Positions 30,838-39,052 of a DNA stretch of 64,000 nucleotides are shown here, piece by piece. The stretch is from NCBI RefSeq assembly GCF_030161615.1, contig NZ_BSUN01000001.1, forward strand, positions 186,001 to 250,000, written 5' to 3'. The position numbers were made by a program, and so were the translations under genes. The notes beneath the pieces were generated by a model. It was not told the DNA's origin. It worked only from the letters and a program-made list of their open reading frames with translations, and made no database searches. This DNA is from Demequina litorisediminis (GTDB taxonomy: Bacteria; Actinomycetota; Actinomycetes; Actinomycetales; Demequinaceae). How positions within the stretch are numbered: the first letter of the stretch is position 1; each line of letters begins with the position of its first letter.

Positions 30838-31675
30838 TCAGTCGGTCGCGCGTGCCGGTGAGGCGTAGTGCGCGGTCCAGGGGTCGGTGTTGAGAGTAGA
30901 CACGATGGTGTCGACGCCTGCGGCGTCCGCGACGTGTTCGGCGGCGGCGGTCAGCCACGCCCATTCGGACGCGAAGTGGGCGACGTCGACCAGGAACGGC
31001 CTGCCGGTACCGAGGTCCGCGAGCCTCGCGAGCGTCGGACGCCGGGTGGTGACGGAGGTCGGCGGTGACGTAGACGTCGGCGCCTGCCGCCGCTGCATCG
31101 GCCAGGAAGGCATCGCCGGAGCCGCCGCAGACGGCCACGGACGTGACGAGGGCGCCAAGGTCTCCCGCGACGCGCACACCGTGCGCGGTGGCCGGAAGCC
31201 TGTCGGCGACCCGGCGCGCGAACTCGTCGAGGGTGAGGGGTCCGTCCAGGACACCGATGCGCCCGGTGCCTTGAGTGCCATCCGTCGCGGAGGGCACCAG
31301 CGGCACGGTCGAGCCCACGCCGAGAGCGTCGGCGAGGGCTTCCGCGACTCCCCCGGACGCGTGGTCGGCGTTGGTGTGGGCGTTAAAGAGTCCGATGCCG
31401 TGCGCGATGAGTTGGTGAACCACCGCGCCCTTGGACGAGGTCACCGGGAGCAGGTGCGCGCCCCGCAACAGAAGCGGGTGATGGGTGACGATCAGGTCGG
31501 CGTCGACGTCGATGGCCTCCTGCACCACGGCAAGCGTGGGGTCGACCGCGAACAGGACACGCGAGACCGTGGCCGCCGGGTCGCCGACGGTCAGCCCGTT
31601 GACGTCCCATCCTTCGGCGAGAGCCGGCGGGAATCGGGTGTCGAGGAGTTCGCCGATGTCTGCGACCGTGGTCAT
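30838..31675 (-). CDS. Nif3-like dinuclear metal-center protein (one frameshift)
   Basis: About 279 residues of the Nif3/DUF34 family, which binds two metal ions; NIF3 proteins are reported as GTP cyclohydrolase I type 2-like enzymes but their general role is unsettled. Metal ligands are visible in DLIVTHHPLLLRG and HTNADHASGGV, and the C-terminal VDVAHFASEW provides the last His and Glu. The start VTMTTVADIGELLDTRFPPALAEGWD is typical, with GWDVNGL. The break near 31023 is GAG-CTC read as GAGGCTC in the coding strand. The gene lies 10 bases after the K+ channel stop. Confidence 0.87.
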
Positions 31676-31685
31676 GGTGACAACG

Positions 31686-32526
31686 CTACTGGCGTTCGGG
31701 GTCGGCGCGCTCCGCCGGGGGCACCGATGAGTCAGCGAGCCGCGTGATCTTCGCTTCGAGCTCGGCAATACGCTCCATGAGGCTCCTCGTGACGGGTCGC
31801 CTCGCGCGCCTCTTCCTCCTCGTCCTCGCCGCCAGAGGTGAGGGCCACGAACCACGCGGCTACGGAGGCGGTGACGACACCGATGAGTGCGATGCCGACC
31901 AGCATCATCATCACGGCGATGACACGCCCCTGCGCGGAGATCGGCGAGTAGTCGCCGTACCCCACGGTGGTCACCGTCACGAAGGCCCACCACAGGGCGT
32001 CACCAAAGGTGTTGATGGCGGAGTCCGCCACCTCGCGCTCCGCGGACAGGACCGCAACCGACCCGATCCACAAGAGCAACACGACCGACAGGATCACGGC
32101 CTGCATGGTCTTCATCCGCCCCCGGGTGGTCGCAAACGCCGTGGCCTGCGTGAAGGTGGTGAGCACCTTCAGCGGACGTGCCGCGGGCACGAGGACGGCG
32201 ATGACGTCGAGGGGATGAGTCCACAGGAACCGCCAGGACCGCTTCGAAATCACGGTGCGGATGATGAGGTCCGTCAGGAAGATCGCCCAAATGACGCCCT
32301 GGACGGTCAGCATCGCGGCACGCACGCCGCCAGGAAGCGAGTGGGCAAAGATAATGCGCCCCGACCAGACCACGAGGAAGATCAGGGCCAGGGCCGCCAT
32401 CGGGGCGTCGGTGCGCTTCGCGTAGGCGTCGTACTTCTCGCCCATCGGTTCGGCCATCGCGGCGGTCCCCTTCGATCCGTGGTCCAGGTGGTGATTGGCC
32501 ACCATCGTACGCAGGGCCGATGCCAC
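31686..32526 (-). CDS. Voltage-gated-type potassium channel (one frameshift)
   Basis: About 280 residues with six membrane segments. The selectivity filter is TVTTVGYGDYSPIS, between S5 and S6, and an S4-like stretch is PAARPLKVLTTFTQATAFATTRGRMK. The C-terminal cytosolic tail is Glu-rich and forms a coiled coil (HEELMERIAELEAKITRLADS). The break near 31782 hits GAG-CTC; the AGCT a few codons later (near 31750) reads normally. This near pair shows that not every AGCT is affected. Restored, the gene ends at 31686 rather than earlier. Confidence 0.87.
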
Positions 32527-32558
32527 AGCGACCGTGTCGCATCTCCGGCACTATCCGA

Positions 32559-32584
32559 GAACTTGCACACACGCGTGCAAGTTC
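32559..32584. promoter_or_regulatory. TetR operator, GAACTTGCAC-N6-GTGCAAGTTC
   Basis: A perfect inverted repeat with two 10-bp arms and a 6-base centre lies 14 bases before the ATG of the TetR gene. Such long, perfect symmetry at this distance is what an autoregulating TetR dimer would bind, so it probably represses the three-gene operon. The A and T content (about half) is high for this window. Confidence 0.8.
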
Positions 32585-32597
32585 TTACCCTGGAGAC

Positions 32598-33212
32598 ATG
32601 ACTCCCCGGTCCCCCCGCGCCGATTCGGCACGTAACCGCGAGGCGCTGCTCATTGCTGGCGCCGAGGCGCTCCGCCGCGACATCGATGCTCCCCTCGAGG
32701 ACATCGCCGCGGCGGCAGGCCTGTCACGCCGGGCCGTCTACGGACACTTCCCCAGCCGTGAGGCGCTCGTGGACGCGGTGATCGCGCGCGGCGCCGAACG
32801 CATCGCGGCCGCCGTGGGTCCACTCAACGAGGAACCGCCACTTGAAGCTCTGGCACGGCTCGGAGCTCGGCTCTGGGACGCCGTCGTCGACGTCCACGCA
32901 GTCGCAAGGATGGCGCTCACCAGCGGCCGGACCTCGACCGTCGCCTACGCGATGAATCCGATCCGCCGCCGCCTTCGGGCGCTCCTGTCCCAGGCAGCCG
33001 AGGGCGGGCTCGTCCGCACCGACATTCCGGTCACCACGATCGCCGCCCTCGTGGAACGAGCCGCGATCGACGTTCTCGAGGTCGCCGACGCGTCCGAGCC
33101 TGGCTGCAGCAGGCGACTCGCCATGACCCATCCCCTGTGCGCCGCCGGTGTGGGAGCCGTCGAAGCCGCACGCATCGCCGATCTCGTAGACCAGACGGAG
33201 GCAGCAGCATGA
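32598..33212 (+). CDS. TetR-family regulator of the YhgE operon
   Basis: A 204-residue TetR. The helix-turn-helix is DAPLEDIAAAAGLSRRAVYGHFPSREALVDAV. The C-terminal half, ending MTHPLCAAGVGAVEAARIADL, is the ligand-binding domain of the kind seen in regulators of YhgE/Pip-like operons. No frame break; one AGCCTGG near 33095 is genuine because the frame stays coherent on both sides. The stop overlaps the next ATG. The operator at 32559 precedes it. Confidence 0.9.
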   Translation: MTPRSPRADSARNREALLIAGAEALRRDIDAPLEDIAAAAGLSRRAVYGHFPSREALVDAVIARGAERIAAAVGPLNEEPPLEALARLGARLWDAVVDVHAVARMALTSGRTSTVAYAMNPIRRRLRALLSQAAEGGLVRTDIPVTTIAALVERAAIDVLEVADASEPGCSRRLAMTHPLCAAGVGAVEAARIADLVDQTEAAA

Positions 33213-33878
33213 GAGTCGAACTCGACCAGGCATCCAAGGGGCGCGGAGACGACGCCTTGCAGCCCGTGACCGTGACCTTCGAGTCCGGCGCAGTCACGTT
33301 GGTGCGCGCTGAGACGGAGCACCGGCCCACGGTGCTGGGCCTTCTCGCCTCGGGGCGCATGCACCCCGACACCGGCGTCATCCGCCTCGACGGCGCCGTC
33401 GACTACGCAGGCATGCGCGACCGCATTGCCCTGGTCGACGCCCCCACGGTGAGCGACCCTCCCGCTCACGTGTCGACGGTCGGCATCGTCGAGGAAGAGC
33501 CTGATGTTTGCTGGCCGCACGGCCACGGTGACCGCCGCGCGCCGCACGCTCGACGAGTGGGGCCTCGCACGCTGGACCCGCACCCCCATCGGAAACGTGG
33601 ACCCCACGGACCGGATTCGCCTGCTCCTCACCCTTGCCGCGATGCGGCCCGGCGTGGAGGGCGTCGTCCTCGTCGCCCCTGACCGCCACGGCGGCGACCC
33701 TGCAGGCTGGTGGGAGCAGTGCCTGGTCCTTGCACGGCAAGGGATGGGCGTGTTGGTGGTCGCTGGCGACGCCGCCGCCGCGACGCTCGCGGGCACGAGC
33801 GTCGCTCAGATGCCGGACACCCTGACGGAGCGCCCCTTAGAAGACGCCGCACCGGACGACGAGGAGGACGCACGATGA
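33209..33878 (+). CDS. Degenerate ABC-type ATPase-like protein (one frameshift)
   Basis: About 222 residues. The layout follows an ABC ATPase (PVTVTFESGAVTLVRAETEHRPTVLGLLASGRMHPDTGVIRLDG) but the Walker A GxxGxGKST is missing; the corresponding stretch is RAETEHRPTVLGLLASGR. No LSGGQ signature and no canonical Walker B (LLTLAAMRPGVEGVVLVAPD) are seen. It is therefore probably catalytically inactive. Between a TetR gene and a YhgE/Pip protein it may act as a structural or regulatory partner. The break near 33500 (GAG-CTG read as GAGCCTG) falls mid-protein. The start overlaps the TetR stop; the stop overlaps the YhgE start. Confidence 0.72.
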
Positions 33879-35996
33879 AGCGCCTGATCGTTCGGGTCCC
33901 CGCCATGGTGTCCGCCGAGTTGCGACGGCTCACCTCGACACCGATGGCGATTCTCGCGCTCGTGGCGCTGATGACTGTTCCCGTGCTCTACGGCGGCATG
34001 TACCTGTGGGCCAACAAGGACCCGTATGCCGCGCTCGACCGCATTCCAGCGGCCATCGTGGTCGCGGACGAGGGCACCACCGTCGACGGCGAGCCGACCA
34101 ACTACGCCGAGGACGTCGCCACACAAATGGTGGATGACGGCACGTTTGACTGGACCATTGTCGACACGGCGGAGGCGCAGTCGGGAGTCCAGGATGAGAA
34201 CTACGACTTCGCCATCACGTTTCCTTCCGACTTCTCCGATGCGCTCGCGTCGAGTTCCACCGACGACCCTCACCAGGCTCGGGTGACGCTGACGACGAAC
34301 GACGTCAACAGTTACCTGGCGTCGACGATCGGCGAGCAGGCCGCCGAGGCGATTCGCGTCTCCATCGTGGAGACCGTGAATAAAGAGGCCGCGTCGCGGT
34401 TCTTGCTCGGACTCGCGGACATTCGCGAAAGCCTGGTTGACGCGGCGGACGGCGCCCAGCAACTCACCGATGGCGCCGCCGATGCCCTGGCCGGGTCTGA
34501 GGACCTGGGCGATGGGCTCGCTCAACTCGTCGACGGTGCGGGTGACCTCACCGACGGCACGTCCCAGTTGGCTGAGGGAGCGGGCGACCTCGTGGACGGT
34601 ACGAACACCTTGGCGTCGGGTGCCAGCGACCTCGCCGACGGCACCCAGCAGGTCGCGGACGGTGCCGATGACCTCGCAGACGGCCTCGACACGCTCAGCG
34701 ACGGTGCCACCACTCTTGAGGATGGAGCCCAGAAGGTCGCGGACGGCAACGCTCTCTTGGCGCAGAAGGCCGACGAGGTGGGCGACGTGGCGCAGGACGC
34801 CGCGGACCAGTTGCCCGCCGTCCGCGCGCGCATCACATCAGACCTCGAAGACCTGGGCCTGACGGACACCGAGATCGCGGAAGTCCTGGCCACACTCGAC
34901 CCCGTGGGCGATGCACTCGCTGACGCCAACACCGACCTTCAGGACCAGGTAGACAGCATCGACACGCTCGCCGCAGGCGCCGCCCAGGTCTCTGAGGGAG
35001 CATCGGACCTGGCCGATGGCGCGGCAAGCGCCGCATCCGGCGCCACCACGCTCGCGTCCGGCGCGACGAGTGCTGCCACCGGCGCATCGGACCTGGCCGA
35101 TGGCGCCACCGAGGTTGCGACCGGCGCCGCCACGCTGGCGTCCGGCGCTGACGATCTCGACACCGGCGCCACCACCCTTGCCGACGGGCTCGGCACGGCG
35201 TCGGACGGTGCAGGCGACCTCACCGACGGCATCGGCCAACTCCGCGACGGGGCACAGGAACTGACCGACGGTCTTAACGACGGGGTGTCACAGATCCCCG
35301 TCGCCGACGAGGCGTTGCGTGACAAGCAAGCAGCGACCATCGCCGATCCGGTCGACCTCGACAACACGTCGATCGCCGATGCGGGGACCTACGGCGCGGG
35401 CCTCGCCCCGTTCTTCATGTCGCTGGCTGCGTGGATCGGCATCTATGCGCTGTTCCTCATCGTGAAGCCGGTCTCGAAGCGTGCCATCACGGCGATCCAC
35501 TCCCCCGTCCGCGTCACCCTCGCCGGCTGGCTCACGCCGGGTGCGCTGGGCGCGGTGCAGATGGTGGGCCTGTTCGCGGTCGTCGCGTGGGCGCTGGGGT
35601 TCCAGTTCGACAACGCGCTGGGCGCGTACGCCATGCTGGCGCTCGCCTCGCTGACCTTCGCTGCGATCATCCTTGCGCTGAACGTGTGGCTCGGTTCCGT
35701 GGGCCAGTTCCTGGGACTCGTGCTGATGGTGGTGCAGGCTCGTCACCGCGGGCGGAACGTTCCCCTGGCAGACGCTTCCGGGGCCGCTTGCCAGCCTCCA
35801 CCACGTCTTGCCGATGAGTTTCGCCGTCGACGGACTGCGCCAACTCATGTACGGCGGATCCTCCGCCGCCGCATGGGGCGACGCCGCCGCGCTTGGCGTG
35901 TGGATGCTGGGAGCCCTCGTGGTCGCGGCCGCCGGAGTGACGCGGATGACGCATCGGCGCACCCTGCGTGACCTGCAGCCCAGCCTGATCGGTTAG
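33875..35996 (+). CDS. YhgE/Pip-family membrane protein with long Asp/Gly repeat (one frameshift)
   Basis: About 707 residues. One N-terminal helix (ILALVALMTVPVLYGGMYLW) anchors a YhgE/Pip N-terminal domain, followed by roughly 300 residues of imperfect repeats (residues about 195-475) in an 11-to-14-residue rhythm of D-G-A-x-x-L-x-D/S-G-A. Then comes a C-terminal block of five or six membrane helices related to ABC-2 permeases. Such repeats in YhgE proteins form long extracellular coiled rods. Related proteins occur in type VII secretion loci (YueB/EsaA) and phage reception. The break near 35736 (CAG-CTC read as CAGGCTC) lies in the helix block. It is the last gene of the operon. Confidence 0.85.
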
Positions 35997-36094
35997 TTCT
36001 CGGCGGCCCGTGACCCAACGCTTCGTCTCCGGTCGGCGTTGAGAATGCGCAGGGCGGTTCCACCACGCTGACCATCTCTCGAGGGGTAGGGCGC

Positions 36095-36690
36095 ATGACC
36101 AGGAGCACGAGGAAGCGTCGCGGCGTGATGCTGGCCGCGAGCGCCGCCATCATCATCGCCGCTGCCATGCCCGCGCTCACCGCGTCGCAGGCGACAGAAT
36201 CAGCCGATAGCGTGCCCGACCTCGGGCAAGACACGCGCGGACGGGTGACGCTCCTGGAGCCCACGTTCTATCGCCTGGCTGAACTCCCCGGGTTTCAGGA
36301 CGGCGGACTGCACGCGGAGGCTGACCGCATCGAGGTCTACTGGCACGGCCCCCTGGGAGACGAAGCCACCCGCCTCATCGGTGAGTCTGAAGGCTCGCGG
36401 CGTGCCCGTAGACGTCATTCGTGTGGACCGGTCCCTTGACGAGCCTCCGAGTGATTGCCGGCGCCCTCGGCCGGGCACTTGAGGCAGCCGGATTCACCAT
36501 CAGCGGCTACACCATCGGAAACCCGTTCGATGAGATCCAGATCGCGTCAACGGAGCTCACTGACGACCGCGCCGCCAGGGCCGTCGCCTCAGAGATCGCG
36601 GCGGACGTCCTTCCCGCGGATATGACCGCCACCTTCGCGACGGAGATCGAGAAGATCGAGACGCTTGTGGGACAGGGCTCCGCATCGTAG
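36095..36690 (+). CDS. Secreted hypothetical protein (two frameshifts)
   Basis: About 198 residues after repair. A signal-peptide-like N-terminus is MTRSTRKRRGVMLAASAAIII. The mature part, with VTLLEPTFYRLAELPGFQDG and AGALGRALEAAGFTISGYTIG, has no family I recognise; its pattern is alternating strand and helix. Breaks near 36390 (GAA-GCT-CGC) and 36447 (GAG-CTC) are both AGCT sites read with one extra base. No neighbours suggest a function. Coding is supported because removing both bases gives one continuous frame. Confidence 0.6.
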
Positions 36691-36786
36691 GGGCCGCGTC
36701 CCCGCGGGCGCGGCGAGGCGCGTCTGAGCCGAAGTCAGGACTGAGGGCCGAGGTGAGTGCACCGTCGTCCCGCTACCGTCGCGATC

Positions 36787-37317
36787 GTGACCACCACGCC
36801 GCGCCTGACCCTGCGCCACTTCCACCCCGAAGACGCGGAGGCGATCTTCGCGTACCTCGCACATCCCGCGTCCGTGCGGTTCGAGCCCTACGGGATGCCC
36901 AGTCGAGCGGACTGCGATGCGATCGCGGCCGAGCGCGCCAATGACGATCGCTTCATCGCGATCTGCCGTGAGGATGGCGCGCTCGTCGGCAACGTCTACC
37001 TCGCGCCCGAGGGCCCTCCGGCGTGGGCCACGTGGCAGATCGGTTACGTTCTGGGCCCGGAGTACTGGGGACATGGCTACGCGAGCGAGGCAGTGCGCGA
37101 GGTACTGCGTGAGGCCTTCGAGTCGCTGCACGCACACCGGGTGATCGCGCGCTGCAACCCCGTCAACGTGCGCTCATGGCGCCTCCTGGAACGGGTAGGC
37201 ATGCGCCGCGAGGCTCACATGCTCCAGGCCGCCTCGTTCGCCAGTCACCCCGACGGGACGCCGATCTGGCACGACTCGTACCACTACGCCATTCTCGACA
37301 GCGATCCACGGCCGTAG
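36787..37317 (+). CDS. GNAT N-acetyltransferase, RimJ/RimL-like
   Basis: A 176-residue acetyltransferase with no frame break. The opening TPRLTLRHFHPEDAEAIFAYL, the beta-4 strand WATWQIGYVLGPEYWGHGYASEAVREVL with the acetyl-CoA loop GHGYA, and the closing CNPVNVRSWRLLERVGMRREAH are the RimJ/RimL hallmarks. GTG at 36787 is chosen because it gives the usual short strand before RLTLR. The substrate is unknown. It converges with tRNA-Val. Confidence 0.9.
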   Translation: MTTTPRLTLRHFHPEDAEAIFAYLAHPASVRFEPYGMPSRADCDAIAAERANDDRFIAICREDGALVGNVYLAPEGPPAWATWQIGYVLGPEYWGHGYASEAVREVLREAFESLHAHRVIARCNPVNVRSWRLLERVGMRREAHMLQAASFASHPDGTPIWHDSYHYAILDSDPRP

Positions 37318-37344
37318 TGGCCTCGGCGCGGCCTGCCGACGTCA

Positions 37345-37421
37345 TGGTGGGCCCTGCCGGACTCGAACCGACGACACCTGCGGTGTAAACGCAGTGCTCT
37401 AACCAACTGGCCTAAGGGCCC
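37345..37421 (-). tRNA. tRNA-Val (anticodon TAC), CCA encoded
   Basis: The cloverleaf is visible on the minus strand: acceptor GGGCCCT/AGGGCCC, anticodon stem CTGCG/CGCAG around the loop TTTACAC (anticodon TAC), T-arm loop GTTCGAGTC, and 3' CCA encoded in the DNA. It reads GTA and possibly other Val codons. The total is 77 bases with CCA. Discriminator is A. Confidence 0.95.
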
Positions 37422-37491
37422 CAGGGCAACCATTGTGGCGCATCGGCCACGCCATCAATGCCGCACGCTCCCCTCCCCACCCGCGCCCCTC

Positions 37492-37515
37492 GCCGCAAAT
37501 GGCCACATTTGCGGC
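37492..37515. repeat. Palindromic repeat, GCCGCAAATG-N4-CATTTGCGGC
   Basis: A perfect 10-bp inverted repeat with loop GCCA, the best copy of the family also seen at 6956 and, degraded, at 37533. It stands in the 240-base gap between tRNA-Val and the small gene at 37661. Confidence 0.6.
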
Positions 37516-37532
37516 ACGAAGTCGCCTTGAGA

Positions 37533-37556
37533 GCCGCAAATCCGGCCATCTGCGAT
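37533..37556. repeat. Degraded copy of the CGCAAATG palindrome
   Basis: GCCGCAAAT is intact, but the right arm reads TCTGCGAT rather than TTTGCGGC. It lies 17 bases after the perfect copy in the same orientation of half-sites. Confidence 0.45.
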
Positions 37557-37660
37557 ACGACGGAGGGGAGGGTGCCTACGGGGACTGAGTGCAGCCGACA
37601 GGCCGGACGCGTCGATGTCAGACCCTCCTGGCAGTCTCAGATCAGACGAAAGGAGTTGCC

Positions 37661-37933
37661 ATGACCGCCACCCTGATCGAAGCCAGCACCGGCATCGCAC
37701 CACGCTGGACCGACCCCGGCCAGCCATCGCGCCCGGTGGAAACCGAGCACGACATGACCGCCCTCGTCACCCGCGTCGCGATGCCGGGCACGTGGGCCAC
37801 CGTGACCCGCCCAGGCGGCGCCTACGACGTCCGCCGGGTTCCCGGCGGCTGGGTCGTCGAGCGCGAGGGCGCCTGGAAGCGCTTCCGCTCGGCGGCCGAT
37901 GCCGGACGGGCCCTGTGGGCGTGGAGCGTCTGA
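37661..37933 (+). CDS. Small hypothetical protein
   Basis: A 90-residue protein beginning MTATLIEASTGIAPRW, with the later sequence VTRPGGAYDVRRVPGGWVVERE and AWKRFRSAADAGRALWAW, a compact beta-strand plus helix pattern. The RBS AAAGGAG lies six bases upstream of the ATG, which is strong support. No family is recognised. Its stop is two bases from the stop of the convergent peroxiredoxin gene. Confidence 0.6.
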   Translation: MTATLIEASTGIAPRWTDPGQPSRPVETEHDMTALVTRVAMPGTWATVTRPGGAYDVRRVPGGWVVEREGAWKRFRSAADAGRALWAWSV

Positions 37934-37934
37934 G

Positions 37935-38396
37935 TCAGACGAGCTCAGCGATGGCTTCGCGGTAGTCGTCGATAGAGCGTGCCTCACCCGTGGGGTTGAT
38001 GACGCTCCAGCGGATGACGCCCTCACCATCGATCAGGAAGGTGCCTCGACCCGCGAGTCCCTTGTCCTCGCTGAACACACCGTAGGCACGAGCGGCCTCA
38101 CCGTGCGGCCAGAAGTCGCTCAGAAGCGACTGGTCGAAGGCGTGTGCGTCGCCCCAGGCCTTCATCGTGTACAGCGAGTCACAGGAGACGATCGCGACGG
38201 CCACGTTCTTGTCCTCTGACAGCGCACCGGCATCGCGCAGATCGATCAACTCGTTGGTGCAGGTGTCCGAGAACGCGAACGGCACAAACACCACCAGCAC
38301 CGGGCTTCCACGGAAATCCGCCAGCGTGACATGGCGGCCATGCTGATCGATGAGGCTGAATGCTGGCGCGGCCTCACCGACCGCGGGCGCCGTCAC
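37935..38396 (-). CDS. AhpE-like peroxiredoxin
   Basis: A 153-residue 1-Cys-type peroxiredoxin, which reduces peroxides. The peroxidatic Cys is in PFAFSDTCTNELIDLRD, close to the AhpE pattern PxxFTGVCxxEL. Other features are APAFSLIDQHGRHVTLADFRGSPVLVVFVPFAF, and an Arg-containing GRGTFLIDGEGVIRWS. A GTG start overlaps the DUF3052 stop (AAGTGAC), so the genes are coupled. In M. tuberculosis ahpE and Rv2239c are likewise adjacent. No frame break. Confidence 0.9.
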   Translation of the reverse strand: MTAPAVGEAAPAFSLIDQHGRHVTLADFRGSPVLVVFVPFAFSDTCTNELIDLRDAGALSEDKNVAVAIVSCDSLYTMKAWGDAHAFDQSLLSDFWPHGEAARAYGVFSEDKGLAGRGTFLIDGEGVIRWSVINPTGEARSIDDYREAIAELV

Positions 38397-38797
38397 TTCT
38401 GCCAGCCCTTGTCCACCAGTCGAGTGCAGGACCAGCCGCCACCCACCACAAAGGTCGAGGTGCCGTGCAGGCCAGCGAGCGAGGACGCTTCCTGGACGTC
38501 TCCTGGCAGCACATGGCCTTTGGTGCCGGCCTTCGGCGTGAAGAGCCACACCTTGCCGCCGTCGTCCAGCAGGGACTGCACGTCCATGAGGAGATCAGCC
38601 AGGTCGTCGTCTCCGTCGCGGAACCACACGATCACACCGTCAGTGACGTCGCCGTAGTCCTCGTCGACGAGTTCCTCACCCGTGGCATCCGCGAGAGCAG
38701 AGCGCAGGGCCTCGTCCACGTCGTTGTCGTAGCCGAACTCCTGCAGGACCATTCCCTTGGTCAGGTCAAACCGGGCGGTGAGGCCTGCATCGGCCAC
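38393..38797 (-). CDS. DUF3052 family protein
   Basis: A 134-residue protein whose sequence GMVLQEFGYDNDVDEALRSAL, VIVWFRDGDDDLADLLMDV, GKVWLFTPKAG and the C-terminal STFVVGGGW matches the actinobacterial DUF3052 family. The function is unknown. The start GTG is supported by AGGAAGG six bases upstream. It is divergent from aceE, with 255 bases of intergenic DNA that should hold two promoters. Coupled to the peroxiredoxin. Confidence 0.87.
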   Translation of the reverse strand: MADAGLTARFDLTKGMVLQEFGYDNDVDEALRSALADATGEELVDEDYGDVTDGVIVWFRDGDDDLADLLMDVQSLLDDGGKVWLFTPKAGTKGHVLPGDVQEASSLAGLHGTSTFVVGGGWSCTRLVDKGWQK

Positions 38798-39052
38798 GTC
38801 CGCACCTTCCTGTGTCGCCACAGCGGTGACTCTCCTCTCATCGACGAACACGCACGAGACCGTGCGCTGGGTCCACAGTAGAGCCCGCGTCGACGCGGTG
38901 GCAATGGCGCCGCACGGACGCGGTCCGGACCAGGGCCCGCGTGACAATAGACTCGAGACTCGACAGAATGAGTCGGATGAAGCGGTGAACACCGCTCCCC
39001 ACCCTCCAACTGATAGGGCGCTGCACCCTTGCGCCTGAGAGGAAGTTCCCTG
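38798..39052. other. Divergent promoter region between DUF3052 and aceE
   Basis: The 255 bases hold no accepted gene. It includes a patch with CTCGAGACTCGAC and, close to aceE, AGAGGAAGTT, which serves as the ribosome binding site for the GTG start. No clear operator palindrome is seen. Confidence 0.35.

Noticed and set aside
33060..33110. AGCCTGG in the TetR gene as another AGCT error
   Set aside because: Removing a base would truncate the protein, while the existing frame continues into a normal TetR C-terminus. AGCCT and AGGCT also occur naturally.
36000..36094. Possible small gene after the YhgE stop
   Set aside because: The 95 bases lack a start, ribosome binding site and motif; treated as intergenic.
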